A DNA stretch of 44,815 nucleotides from Sphingobium sp. (lineage in GTDB: Bacteria > Pseudomonadota > Alphaproteobacteria > Sphingomonadales > Sphingomonadaceae): assembly GCA_022652485.1 (NCBI GenBank), contig JALCRK010000028.1:1-44815 (forward strand). Direction: 5' to 3'. Below the pieces are notes generated by a model. That model made no database searches. It was not told where the DNA came from and saw nothing but the letters and a program-made list of their open reading frames with translations. Of the stretch, positions 31,012 through 39,768 are shown piece after piece. Position 1 is the stretch's first letter. The number at the start of each line of letters is the position of its first letter. The position numbers and the translations under genes were made by a program.

Positions 31012-33408
31012 ATGAATGATCGTCCCCTGTTTTGGGCCGCGGAGGCGCGCGCCCGGAAGAATAGTCACGCCACCAATTCTCTCGACCTCCTCTGCTTCAG
31101 CCATTTGCGGTGGGACTTTGTGTTTCAGCGGCCCCAGCATCTGATGAGCCGTTTCGAGAAATATCACCGTGTCACCTTCTGGGAAGAGCCGGTGCACCCT
31201 GAAGGGCTGACCGAGCCCCGGCTGGACGTGCGCAGCTGCCCGACGACGGGCGTGACGATCGCTACGCCCCATTTGCCGCGCGGGCTTGAGCCGTTCGCGG
31301 AGCGGGAGGTGCTCAAGAGCCAGCTCGACCTCTATCTCGTCGGCAGGGGCGATGCCCCCCTGGTGCGCTGGTATTATACGCCCATGATGCTTCCGTTCTC
31401 CGAACATGTCGCGGCGGACTGCACCGTGTATGACTGCATGGACGAGCTGGCAAACTTCCGGAATGCGCCGCCGGAGCTTATTCCCCTCGAACAGCGCCTG
31501 CTGCAACTGGCGGATATCGTCTTCACCGGCGGCCACAGCCTCTATGAGGCGAAACGGGGCCGCCATCCCAATATCCACCCCTTCCCTTCCAGCGTCGATG
31601 TCAGCCATTTCGCACAGGCGCGGGCGGAGGGGATCGAACCGGCGGACCAGCAGGCTCTCCCCCACCCTCGCCTCGGCTTTTACGGGGTGGTGGACGAGCG
31701 CATGGACCTCGCCCTGCTCGCCGCCGTGGCGGAAGCGCGGCCGGACTGGTCGTTCGTCATCGTCGGGCCGGTCGTGAAGATCAGCGAGGCCGAGCTGCCG
31801 CGCCAGCCAAACCTGCATTATCTCGGCGGCAAGGGCTATGCCGAGCTGCCCGATTATCTCCGTGGCTGGGACGTGGCGCTTATGCCCTTCGCGATCAACG
31901 ACGCGACGCGCTTCATCAGCCCCACCAAAACCCCCGAATATCTCGCCGCCGGATGCCCGGTGGTCTCCACGCCGATCACCGATGTCGTGCGCCATTACGG
32001 CCATATGGAAGCGGTGAAGATCGCGGGCACGGCGGAGGGCTTCGTCACAGCCTGCGAAGAGGCGCTGGCGCTCGCCCGCTCGCCTGTCGCACCCTGGCTG
32101 ATCGAGGTCGATCAGGTGCTGGCGGAAATCAGCTGGGACCGCACCTTCTACCAGATGGTCGGCCTGATCGAAGACCTCATCAGCAAGAGCGCGCACGTCC
32201 ACCCCATCGTCTCGCCGGTGATCTGGGCCGGAGACCGCCCCAAGGCCTATGACGTGATGGTGGTAGGCGCGGGCTTCGCCGGCGCGGTGATGGCGGAACG
32301 GCTCGCCGTCGATGCGGGCAAGCGCGTTCTGGTGGTCGACCGGCGGCCGCATATCGCGGGCAATGCCTTTGACCGGCTCGACGATGCGGGCATCCTCATC
32401 CACCAGTACGGGCCGCATATCTTCCACACCAACAGCGACGAGATCGTCCGCTATCTCTCGCGCTTCACCGACTGGCGCCCCTATGAGCACCGCGTGCTAG
32501 CGGAGGTGGACGGCCTGCAGGTGCCGATGCCCATCAACCGCACCACGCTCAACATGCTCTATGGCCTCAGCCTTCAGAGCGACGAGGACGCGGAGGCGTT
32601 TCTCGCGTCGCGCGCGGAGCCGGTGGCGGAGATCCGCACATCGGAGGACGTGGTGATTTCCAAGGTGGGGCGGGATCTGTACGAGAAATTCTTCCAGGGC
32701 TATACCCGCAAGCAATGGGGGATGGACCCGTCCGAGCTGGACAAGTCCGTCACCTCGCGCGTGCCGACCCGCACCGATACCGACGACCGCTATTTCACCG
32801 ACAGCTTCCAGGCGATGCCAGCACAGGGCTATACCCGCATGTTCGAGCGGATGCTCGATCATCCCAATATCGAGCTGCTGCTGGGCGTGGACTATAGCGA
32901 GGCGCAGGCCGCCTATTCGCATGATCTGCTGGTGTTCACCGGCCCGATCGACGAATTTTTCGACTATCGCTACGGCAAGCTGCCCTATCGCTCGCTACAG
33001 TTCCGGCACGAGACGGTGGACGTGGAGCAGTTCCAGCAGGTCGCGGTGGTCAACTATCCCGGCCCCGAGGTCCGCCACACCCGGATCACCGAATATAAGC
33101 ACCTGACCGGGCAGGAATCCGCACGGACCAGCATCACATACGAATATCCGAGCGCGGAGGGCGATCCCTATTACCCCATCCCCCGCGCGGAGAACCAGGC
33201 GCTGTTCAAGAAATATGAGGCGCTGTCCCTCGCCCGCCCGGATGTGGTGTTCGTGGGGCGTCTGGCGACCTATCGCTATTACAACATGGATCAGGTGGTC
33301 GGTCAGGCGCTGGCAACCTACCGGCGGCGCTTCGCCGCGCGGCAGGCGGTTGTGCGCGATGCGGCCGAAGCCACCACCCCCGCGAGCCGCTTCGCCGCGA
33401 TGCGATAA
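31012..33408 (+). CDS. Fusion protein: glycosyltransferase + UDP-galactopyranose mutase
   Basis: A 798-residue protein. Residues about 20-400 are a GT4-like glycosyltransferase (CFSHLRWDFVFQRPQHLM, GFYGVVDERMDLALL, ISPTKTPEYLAAGCPVVSTP). Residues about 411-785 are UDP-galactopyranose mutase (Glf), a flavoenzyme that makes UDP-galactofuranose: FAD motif VVGAGFAGAVMAERLA, IHQYGPHIFHTNS, YTRKQWGMDP, RVPTRTDTDDRYFTDSF and the C-terminal GRLATYRYYNMDQVVGQAL. The N-terminal enzyme could use the UDP-galactofuranose made by its partner domain, though this is inference. Known Glf proteins are about 370-400 residues and usually stand alone. It is transcribed divergently from the GH1-RmlD fusion and sits behind an EcfG-type promoter, so the product is probably made under stress or in stationary phase. 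Confidence 0.9.
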   Translation: MNDRPLFWAAEARARKNSHATNSLDLLCFSHLRWDFVFQRPQHLMSRFEKYHRVTFWEEPVHPEGLTEPRLDVRSCPTTGVTIATPHLPRGLEPFAEREVLKSQLDLYLVGRGDAPLVRWYYTPMMLPFSEHVAADCTVYDCMDELANFRNAPPELIPLEQRLLQLADIVFTGGHSLYEAKRGRHPNIHPFPSSVDVSHFAQARAEGIEPADQQALPHPRLGFYGVVDERMDLALLAAVAEARPDWSFVIVGPVVKISEAELPRQPNLHYLGGKGYAELPDYLRGWDVALMPFAINDATRFISPTKTPEYLAAGCPVVSTPITDVVRHYGHMEAVKIAGTAEGFVTACEEALALARSPVAPWLIEVDQVLAEISWDRTFYQMVGLIEDLISKSAHVHPIVSPVIWAGDRPKAYDVMVVGAGFAGAVMAERLAVDAGKRVLVVDRRPHIAGNAFDRLDDAGILIHQYGPHIFHTNSDEIVRYLSRFTDWRPYEHRVLAEVDGLQVPMPINRTTLNMLYGLSLQSDEDAEAFLASRAEPVAEIRTSEDVVISKVGRDLYEKFFQGYTRKQWGMDPSELDKSVTSRVPTRTDTDDRYFTDSFQAMPAQGYTRMFERMLDHPNIELLLGVDYSEAQAAYSHDLLVFTGPIDEFFDYRYGKLPYRSLQFRHETVDVEQFQQVAVVNYPGPEVRHTRITEYKHLTGQESARTSITYEYPSAEGDPYYPIPRAENQALFKKYEALSLARPDVVFVGRLATYRYYNMDQVVGQALATYRRRFAARQAVVRDAAEATTPASRFAAMR

Positions 33409-33437
33409 AGAGACGGGGCGATAAAAAGACAGGGGAA

Positions 33438-33474
33438 ATCCGTCCGGGAAGGCTATTGCCCCTCCCGGGCGGAT
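33438..33474 (+). terminator. Hairpin after the glycosyltransferase/mutase gene
   Basis: ATCCGTCCGGGA (33438-33449) pairs with TCCCGGGCGGAT (33463-33474), a 12-base stem with one G-U type mismatch, 29 bases after the stop codon. No T-run follows, so it is a probable 3'-end structure rather than a proven intrinsic terminator. Confidence 0.5.
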
Positions 33475-33833
33475 GATACCCATAGCTGCCCTGTCAGCAG
33501 CCCCTATCGACATGACATTCGAGTGCGGCACAGCCTCCCCGCCAAGAGGCGAGCGGAGCCCTCCTTTGCGCCCGCCCCTGCGCGGCACATACGACATCCC
33601 TTAGACCTCCCGAATAGATCAGCACAGCTCACCGGGCGCGCCATTGTCGCTGGCCCGCGAGTGATTCGCGCCGCCAGGGCGCCTTACCGGCGACGCTTTC
33701 ATGCTTTCGAGGGGGCAAACCCCGAAAACCCCCTTTATTTCATAATCCTATGTTGAAAATAGCACCTCCGCGCCCTCTTCAAGGTAAACGCGGTGTTAAT
33801 GGGATCACGTCTCAAAATAAGATGGCAAATATT

Positions 33834-33848
33834 ATTGGTTAATCCAAT
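33834..33848 (+). promoter_or_regulatory. Palindrome in the RTX gene upstream region
   Basis: ATTGG-TTAAT-CCAAT is a compact 15-base palindrome about 170 bases before the RTX start codon, within AT-rich DNA. Flanking bases (TATT on the left, ATTAA on the right) partly extend the symmetry. A regulator binding site is possible. Confidence 0.35.
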
Positions 33849-34019
33849 ATTAATTTCTCAGATACCCGGTTTTTCTTCGGATTTTATATTAACACGTCAT
33901 ACATCCTTCTGGAGATTTCGTTTGTAAAACTTGGCGGATTAAAGCAATTTTAATTCGACACCCAATAGCAACTCTCCAGCGCTCCCGGATCTCGGGAAGC
34001 CCATTCAAAGGGACCAGAT

Positions 34020-35288
34020 ATGGCTACTGCAACAGTTTCAGGTGGCAACAACGTCTCGCTCAGTCTCTCTGGCGCGGATCTGGCGATGGCCAAGGATGCG
34101 CTGGCGACGCTTTCCAGCCAGTTCGCCACCTCCAGCGTGCAGGGCATCCCCCTGTTCCCGGGTTCGCCCACCGTGCTCGACGTGCTGAACGTCAACAGCG
34201 ACTACACCCATAACGTGACCGCGACACCGGATCTCGACGCCATCGTGGTGACGGGCGACGAGGGCACGCGGATTACCGGCAACTCGACCGTGCAGCTGAT
34301 CGCGGGTGGTCGCGGCGCCGACACGATCAACGCGGCGGGCGCGGCCAACGTCACCATCGTCGGCGGCGGCGGCGGCGATGTCATCCAGCTCAACAGCCGG
34401 GGCATGGCGGGCGGCGACGCGCATATCTCGCTCGCATCCGGCAACGACACGGTGCGCATGTGGGGCGGCAACGCCACCATCACCGGCTCGCGGATCGGCG
34501 ACGAGATCGAGCTTAACGGCGGCACCAACCATGTGGTCGTCGACAAGAGCGCGAACTTCGACATCAACGGCGGCGACAACACGATCGTCACCGGCGGCGG
34601 CAAGTTCACCGTCACCGGCGCAGGCAGCGACAATGTGACCGTCACCGGCCGCTCGGTCGATATCGTGAAGAGCGGACCGTCCACGATGGACCTGACGCTC
34701 AACTCCACCGTCGGCGGCAGCTACGACCTCAAGGGCGACATGACCATCCACCAGATGGGCGCAGGCCACCACGAGCTCGACCTCAGCGGCAACGACACCG
34801 TCTATCTCGGCGCGGGCAATGTCGACATCACCAACACGAAGGGCACCACGGTCTTCGGCGGCAGCGGCAGGCTCAACTTCGAGGGCAGCGGTCATGGCAA
34901 TGACTCGGTCATGGCGGGCAGCGGCTCGGCGACCATCCTCGGCGGCGGCGGTTTCGACACCATCATCGGCGGCTCGGGCGCATTGAAGGCGGATGGCGGC
35001 GACGGCAAGGATCTGCTCGTCGGCGGCAGCTTCAAGGATACGCTCACCGGCGGTGCGGGCGCGGACAGCTTCCGGTTCGTCAACTCGGGCGGCCCCTCGA
35101 CGGCCACGCACGTCATCACCGACTTCACCCACGGCATGGACAAGATCGACCTTTCCGGCGGTGGCTACACGATGGCGGACATCAGCTCGACCACGATCAA
35201 GGCCGGCTCCACCGTCATCAAGCTCAACGATGGCACGCAGATCACCCTCAAGAACTTCACCAACCTCTCTGCGTCGGATTTCTCCTGA
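34020..35288 (+). CDS. RTX calcium-binding protein, type I secretion substrate
   Basis: A 422-residue glycine- and aspartate-rich protein with no cysteine and no signal peptide. From about residue 90 it is a long beta-roll of nonapeptide-like turns, degenerate at first (AGGRGADTINAAG, ASGNDTVRMWGGN, LSGNDTVYLGAGN) and canonical near the end (ADGGDGKDLLVGG, GGAGADSFRFV). The last 60 residues form the usual RTX C-terminal secretion region (VITDFTHGMDKIDLSG, ending SASDFS). No enzymatic domain is visible; the first 60 residues (MATATVSGGNNVSLSLSGAD) match nothing I know. It is followed by an intrinsic terminator, then glycosyltransferases and a type I exporter, so an abundant secreted structural or surface protein is the likeliest role. 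Confidence 0.88.
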   Translation: MATATVSGGNNVSLSLSGADLAMAKDALATLSSQFATSSVQGIPLFPGSPTVLDVLNVNSDYTHNVTATPDLDAIVVTGDEGTRITGNSTVQLIAGGRGADTINAAGAANVTIVGGGGGDVIQLNSRGMAGGDAHISLASGNDTVRMWGGNATITGSRIGDEIELNGGTNHVVVDKSANFDINGGDNTIVTGGGKFTVTGAGSDNVTVTGRSVDIVKSGPSTMDLTLNSTVGGSYDLKGDMTIHQMGAGHHELDLSGNDTVYLGAGNVDITNTKGTTVFGGSGRLNFEGSGHGNDSVMAGSGSATILGGGGFDTIIGGSGALKADGGDGKDLLVGGSFKDTLTGGAGADSFRFVNSGGPSTATHVITDFTHGMDKIDLSGGGYTMADISSTTIKAGSTVIKLNDGTQITLKNFTNLSASDFS

Positions 35289-35306
35289 CACCCCCACCAA
35301 CCTTGA

Positions 35307-35334
35307 AAAGCCCGGCAGCAGCCGGGCTTTTTTG
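35307..35334 (+). terminator. Intrinsic terminator after the RTX gene
   Basis: GCCCGGC (35311-35317), a 4-base loop and GCCGGGC (35322-35328) form a perfect stem flanked by AAAA before and six T after, 18 bases past the RTX stop. The next gene begins only 10 bases beyond the T-run, so downstream genes must rely on read-through or an internal promoter. Confidence 0.92.
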
Positions 35335-35344
35335 TGAGGAATGA

Positions 35345-38300
35345 ATGCCACTGCCAGCCGCGGCCCCTGTCAAGAAATCTTCAGCCGACCGGCCTCGGGA
35401 TGCATCTTCCCTGTCAGCGGTCATCGAGGTGGCGAACCAGGCCATTTCCGATGGCCGCTTCGACGTTGCGCTGCGCATGGCGGACCGGGCGTGGCGCCTG
35501 TCGCCGCAATCCCCCCTGATCTGCCAGATGCTGATGACGTTGCTGCTGAAGGACGGCAAACACAGCGCGGCCTTGCGGGTCTTCGACAGGATCGAACCGC
35601 ACAGGGTTCGGGGCGATCTCGCCGCGCTCCATATCGACGCGCTGAGGCTTGGCGGTCGCCACGACGACGCGCGTGCGGCGCTGGAACGCTATCTCGGCCT
35701 GTTCGCCGTTCAACCGGAAGGCACCCTTGCCCGCGCCGCGACCACGCTGGCGGCGGAGCACCAAGGCTGGGGCTGGGTCGGGGTCACACCGGACCTCGCG
35801 CTGACCGGATATCCGCGCGAACATCTTCCCGATGCCCAGCCGGTCGATGGCCTGCTGGTGCGGATGGAGACGGTCGAGACGCTGATCGGCGCGTGCATCC
35901 GGATCCCGGCCGGCTTCGGCCTCAACGGCGCGGCCAGCGTGACGCGCACCGGCGTCTCCGGCACGCTCTCGCTCGGCTGGATGCCCGCATCCTGCCCGCC
36001 GGAGCTGTTCATGGCAGACAAGGGACAGGCAAGGCGGATACCGCTCTCCAGCGACGACGCGCTCCCCGGCACATGGCGGTTCGACATTCCCGTCGGCACG
36101 CTCGGCAAGCTCATCCGCAACCGCATCAGCCTCACGGTCGCGCTGCCGGACGGCAGGATAGTGCCCTTCCCCGGCTCCCCGATCAGCTTCAGCACCGCGA
36201 AGCCCTATCGCCCCCGCACATCCACGGCACCCGCTGCTGGCGCGGCACGCGGGGTCGCCATCGTCATCCCGGTCTACCGGGGCGAAGAGGAAACCAGCGC
36301 CTGCATCGACTCTGTGCTCGAAACGGTTCCGCCGGGAACGCCGGTGGTGCTCGTCAACGATGCCAGCCCGGAGGCGGGCATCGCGAAACTGATCGAAGGC
36401 TTCAAGGCCGACGCCCGCCTGACCGTGATCGAGAGCGGCGTCAATCTCGGTTTTCCGGGGGCGGCGAATTTCGGCATGGCCGCCCTGCCCGATCATGACA
36501 TCGTCCTCCTCAATTCGGACACGATAGTATTTCCCGGCTGGCTTGAGCGCCTCAGCGCCCATGCGGAGACGGACGCAACCATCGCCACCGTCACCCCCCT
36601 TTCCAACGCCGGTTCGATCGTCAGCTATCCGGGCGGCGAGGAAAGCGCCTGCACCCCGGAAATGGCCCGGTTGCGCGACGAGGCGGCGGCTATGGCGAAT
36701 GCGGGCCAGCATGTCGATGCGCCGACCGGCGTCGGCTTCTGCCTGTTCGTCCGCCGCGCCTGCCTCGATCAGGTCGGCGCGTTCGACGAGGATCTGTTCG
36801 GGCGCGGCTATGGCGAGGAAAACGACTTCTGTATGCGCGCGGCGGCACATGGCTGGCGGCATGTCATCGCGGGCGATGTCTATGTGCTCCACCGCAACGG
36901 CACCTCGTTCGGCACGGCACGCAACGGATGGATGGCGCGCAACGAGGCGGTGCTCGATCAGCGCCACCCGGGCTACAAGCCGCTCGTCCATGCCTTTCAC
37001 GAGACCCAGCCCCTTGCGCCGCTGCGGCGGGCGATCGACATCGCCCTGCTACGCGAAAAGCGGCAGCCGGTGGCGCTGCTGGTGTCATTGGCGCTTTCTG
37101 GCGGGGTGGAGAAGCATGTCGCGGCGCGCATCGCGGCGCTGGAACAGCAGGGCTATCTGCCGATCCTGCTGCGGCCCGACGCAGATCACAGCCATGCGCG
37201 GCTCACCCTGCCCGCCGCCCCCGAATTCCAGGATCTCGCCTTCCGCGCCGATGACGGGATCGCGGCGTTTCGCGATCTTCTCGCCGCGCTGCCCGTGCAA
37301 CAGGTGGAGCTGCACCATTTCCTCGGCCTTGACGCACCCTTTGTTGAGGCCGCCCTCGCGCTTGATGCCCCGGCGGACATCTTCATCCACGATTACAGCT
37401 GGTATTGCCCACGCCTCAGCCTGCTGGGCGCAGGCGGCATCTATTGCGGCGAGCCGGGCGCGGCGGCGTGCCAGAGCTGCATCGTGCAGAACGGCTCCGA
37501 GCTGCACGACCGGCTCGATCCCGATGCCCTCAAGGCGCGCAGCGCGGAGTGGCTGCACCGGGCGCGCCATGTCTTCGCCCCCTGCGAGGATGTGGCGGCG
37601 CGCTACCGGCGCATGTTCCCCGGCGTGGCGTTCACCCCCGCGCGCTGGGAGGAAACGCCGCCCGCCGCCCGCCCGATCGCGAACCCCACCCCGCACCGTA
37701 TCGCCATCCTCGGCGCGGTCGGCGAGCAGAAGGGCCGCGCGGTGCTGCTCGCCTGCGCGCGGCACGCCGCGCTGCATGATCTGGCGTTAGAATTCGTGCT
37801 GATCGGCTTTGCCGATGAAGAGGATGCTCTGCTCACCACAGGCAAGGTTTTCATCACCGGGCGCTATGACGACGCCGAACTGCCGGAGTTGCTGCAACGC
37901 GAGGCACCGTCCGCGATTCTGCTTCCCTCGGTAACGCCGGAGACGTGGAGCTATTCGCTGAGCCACGCTATGGCGACGGGTCTGCCTATCATGGCGTTCG
38001 ACATCGGGGCGATTGCCGAGCGCCTCGCCGCAAGCGCCCACCCGCACCGTCTGCTCCCGCTCGAAACCCCCGCCGCGCAGATCAACGAGGCGCTGCTCGC
38101 GCTGCCTGAGGAAGCCGCCGCCGCCCCTCGTCCTGCCCCTTCCGCCGCAAAGTCCGAACCGTCCCCCACCCCTGTCATCGCAAAAGGTCCGATCATGCCC
38201 GATCCCGGCAATGCCCTGATGTCCACCGCCGAATTCCTCACCCTTGCCCGGGGCCTCTATCATTTTTCGGTCATGCCTTCCGGCACCGCCCCGGCCGAAG

Positions 38301-39139
38301 CGACCCCGATGCTGCCCGCGTTGCAGATCGTCACCGCGCCGGGCCAGAGCAGGGCCGACATCGAATATGTCTCGGCACCGGGGTCGGAGCAGCAATGGCT
38401 GCGCAGTATGCAGGACAGCGTGATCCTCAAGGTCAACAGCGACAGCGTGAAGGTGGTGGTGATGTCGCTGACCGCGCCGGGCCTCCCGCCGCTGCATATC
38501 GACGTGCGCAAGCTGGACGGCGAACATGGCGTCACGGCCTTTGCCGAACAGGCCATGCCCGCGCACCAGCCGATCCTTGTCGGCCAGCCGCCGGTTGCCG
38601 CGCCCGGAGCGACACTGCTGCGCGCGCAGGTGGTCGCGCATGTCGAATATATGGGCGATGTGATCGGGATGGATCAGGCCTGGGCGGGCGCGCCAGATGG
38701 CGGACGCGCGCTCGAATGCCTCACGATCACGCCGATGACCAACGTCGCGCCCGCGGCGATCGAGTATAAGGTATTGAGCGCAACCGGCGCCGAGACACCG
38801 TGGACCGATCAGGGCCGCCCCTGCGGCTCGCGCGGGCGCTCGACGCCGCTGCTCGGTTTCGCGATCCGCCAGCGGCCCGATGCCGCCGCGCGCTTCGGCT
38901 GCGAATATTCCGGCCGCTTCACCTCCGGGCGGATCGTCGGGCCGGTGCGCGACGGCGCGCTCTGCATCAGCCCGCTTGCCCATGACCGGCTCGTCGGCGT
39001 GTGGGTAACGATCACCGATCACGCCGCCGCACGCCACCCCGCGCATCACGGCGCGCAGGTCGATCCGAACCTCTCCGCGCTCGCCCGCACCGCGCAGAGC
39101 GGCCCGCGCTTCAGCAGCTTCCGCGAAGTCGGCGCCTGA
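35345..39139 (+). CDS. Multi-domain glycosyltransferase (TPR-like + GT2 + GT4 + C-terminal threefold repeat)
   Basis: A 1264-residue protein. Residues about 20-135 are helical, TPR-like; 140-295 is an unassigned beta-rich part. Residues about 300-540 form a GT2 domain (VAIVIPVYRGEEE, VLVNDASPE, LLNSDTIVFPGWLE, YGEENDFCMRAAAHGW). Residues about 575-925 form a GT4-like domain (LALSGGVEKHVAARI, FIHDYSWYCPRLSLLG with nearby cysteines, ILGAVGEQKGRAVL, PSVTPETWSYSLSHAMATG). After a Pro/Ala/Ser linker, residues about 955-1264 carry three similar blocks, each opening with an EY pair and ending in a short hydrophobic strand. ATG 35345 follows GAGG by 4 bases. It probably adds two or more sugars to a surface glycan or to the RTX protein. 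Confidence 0.85.
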   Translation: MPLPAAAPVKKSSADRPRDASSLSAVIEVANQAISDGRFDVALRMADRAWRLSPQSPLICQMLMTLLLKDGKHSAALRVFDRIEPHRVRGDLAALHIDALRLGGRHDDARAALERYLGLFAVQPEGTLARAATTLAAEHQGWGWVGVTPDLALTGYPREHLPDAQPVDGLLVRMETVETLIGACIRIPAGFGLNGAASVTRTGVSGTLSLGWMPASCPPELFMADKGQARRIPLSSDDALPGTWRFDIPVGTLGKLIRNRISLTVALPDGRIVPFPGSPISFSTAKPYRPRTSTAPAAGAARGVAIVIPVYRGEEETSACIDSVLETVPPGTPVVLVNDASPEAGIAKLIEGFKADARLTVIESGVNLGFPGAANFGMAALPDHDIVLLNSDTIVFPGWLERLSAHAETDATIATVTPLSNAGSIVSYPGGEESACTPEMARLRDEAAAMANAGQHVDAPTGVGFCLFVRRACLDQVGAFDEDLFGRGYGEENDFCMRAAAHGWRHVIAGDVYVLHRNGTSFGTARNGWMARNEAVLDQRHPGYKPLVHAFHETQPLAPLRRAIDIALLREKRQPVALLVSLALSGGVEKHVAARIAALEQQGYLPILLRPDADHSHARLTLPAAPEFQDLAFRADDGIAAFRDLLAALPVQQVELHHFLGLDAPFVEAALALDAPADIFIHDYSWYCPRLSLLGAGGIYCGEPGAAACQSCIVQNGSELHDRLDPDALKARSAEWLHRARHVFAPCEDVAARYRRMFPGVAFTPARWEETPPAARPIANPTPHRIAILGAVGEQKGRAVLLACARHAALHDLALEFVLIGFADEEDALLTTGKVFITGRYDDAELPELLQREAPSAILLPSVTPETWSYSLSHAMATGLPIMAFDIGAIAERLAASAHPHRLLPLETPAAQINEALLALPEEAAAAPRPAPSAAKSEPSPTPVIAKGPIMPDPGNALMSTAEFLTLARGLYHFSVMPSGTAPAEATPMLPALQIVTAPGQSRADIEYVSAPGSEQQWLRSMQDSVILKVNSDSVKVVVMSLTAPGLPPLHIDVRKLDGEHGVTAFAEQAMPAHQPILVGQPPVAAPGATLLRAQVVAHVEYMGDVIGMDQAWAGAPDGGRALECLTITPMTNVAPAAIEYKVLSATGAETPWTDQGRPCGSRGRSTPLLGFAIRQRPDAAARFGCEYSGRFTSGRIVGPVRDGALCISPLAHDRLVGVWVTITDHAAARHPAHHGAQVDPNLSALARTAQSGPRFSSFREVGA

Positions 39140-39174
39140 TCGTCCTACCCCATAACCCGCCCAAGGAATACGCT

Positions 39175-39768
39175 GTGCAACCCATCATATTGAACGCCGG
39201 CTGCGGCCGGTCCGGCCCGGAGCGCCTGCCCCCGATGTTCGGCGGCTGGCGCCATATGCGTGTCGACATCGATCCGCAGGCGCAGCCCGATGTCGTGGCG
39301 GACATCACCGATCTCTCGCCCTTCAACGACAATTTCGCCGATGCGCTGTGGACCTCGCACTGCGTCGAGCATCTGTTTCAGCATCAGGTGCGGCAGGCAT
39401 TGAGCGAGTTCCTGCGCGTACTGAAGCCGGATGGCTTCGCCGTCATCCTGGTGCCGGATGTGCAGGTCATCGCGCGCTATGTCGCGGAAGACAGGCTGCA
39501 CGAGGTGCTCTACGAGTCCCCCGCCGGGCCGATCACCGCGCATGACATCCTGTTCGGGCACGGCGACTCGATCGAGCAGGGCAATCTCCACATGGCGCAC
39601 CGGACCGCCTTCACACCCTCCAGCATCATCGCCGCGATGCAGGATGCGGGCTTTGCCGACATCGCCATCCGCCGCCGTCCGGGGCTGGAGCTGGCCTGTG
39701 TCGGCCGCAAGACCGCGCATCATGACCAGACCCACATGGGCAGCCTGCTCGACGCGATGGCCCTATGA
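39175..39768 (+). CDS. SAM-dependent methyltransferase (GTG start)
   Basis: A 197-residue class I methyltransferase. Motif I is LNAGCGRSGPERLPP at the very N-terminus; the acidic loop MRVDIDPQAQPDVVADITDL follows, then HCVEHLFQHQV and FLRVLKPDGFAVILVPDV. The GTG at 39175 is chosen because AAGGA lies 7 bases upstream and the SAM motif begins a few residues later; the upstream frame is inside the preceding gene. The stop overlaps the next glycosyltransferase as ATGA. It probably methylates a sugar of the glycan built by its neighbours; a protein substrate cannot be excluded. Confidence 0.85.
   Translation: MQPIILNAGCGRSGPERLPPMFGGWRHMRVDIDPQAQPDVVADITDLSPFNDNFADALWTSHCVEHLFQHQVRQALSEFLRVLKPDGFAVILVPDVQVIARYVAEDRLHEVLYESPAGPITAHDILFGHGDSIEQGNLHMAHRTAFTPSSIIAAMQDAGFADIAIRRRPGLELACVGRKTAHHDQTHMGSLLDAMAL

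Larger units (their letters stand above)
33409..34019. other. 611-base non-coding stretch upstream of the RTX gene
   Basis: The stretch holds the hairpin above, a smaller one near 33705-33727 (TTTCG and GGGG pairing with CCCC and GAAA), then a distinctly AT-rich region from about 33730 to 33960, the most AT-rich in the window. No open frame in it looks like a protein. The AT-rich part most likely carries the promoter and control sites of the RTX gene; a GGGACC sequence just before the ATG at 34020 is the likely ribosome-binding site. Confidence 0.6.

Noticed and set aside
33523..33756. 77-codon plus-strand frame in the gap before the RTX gene
   Set aside because: Basic, proline-rich translation with no protein-like periodicity and no ribosome-binding site.
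34038..35351. 437-codon minus-strand frame opposite the RTX gene
   Set aside because: Shadow created by the repetitive Gly/Asp codons of the RTX repeats.
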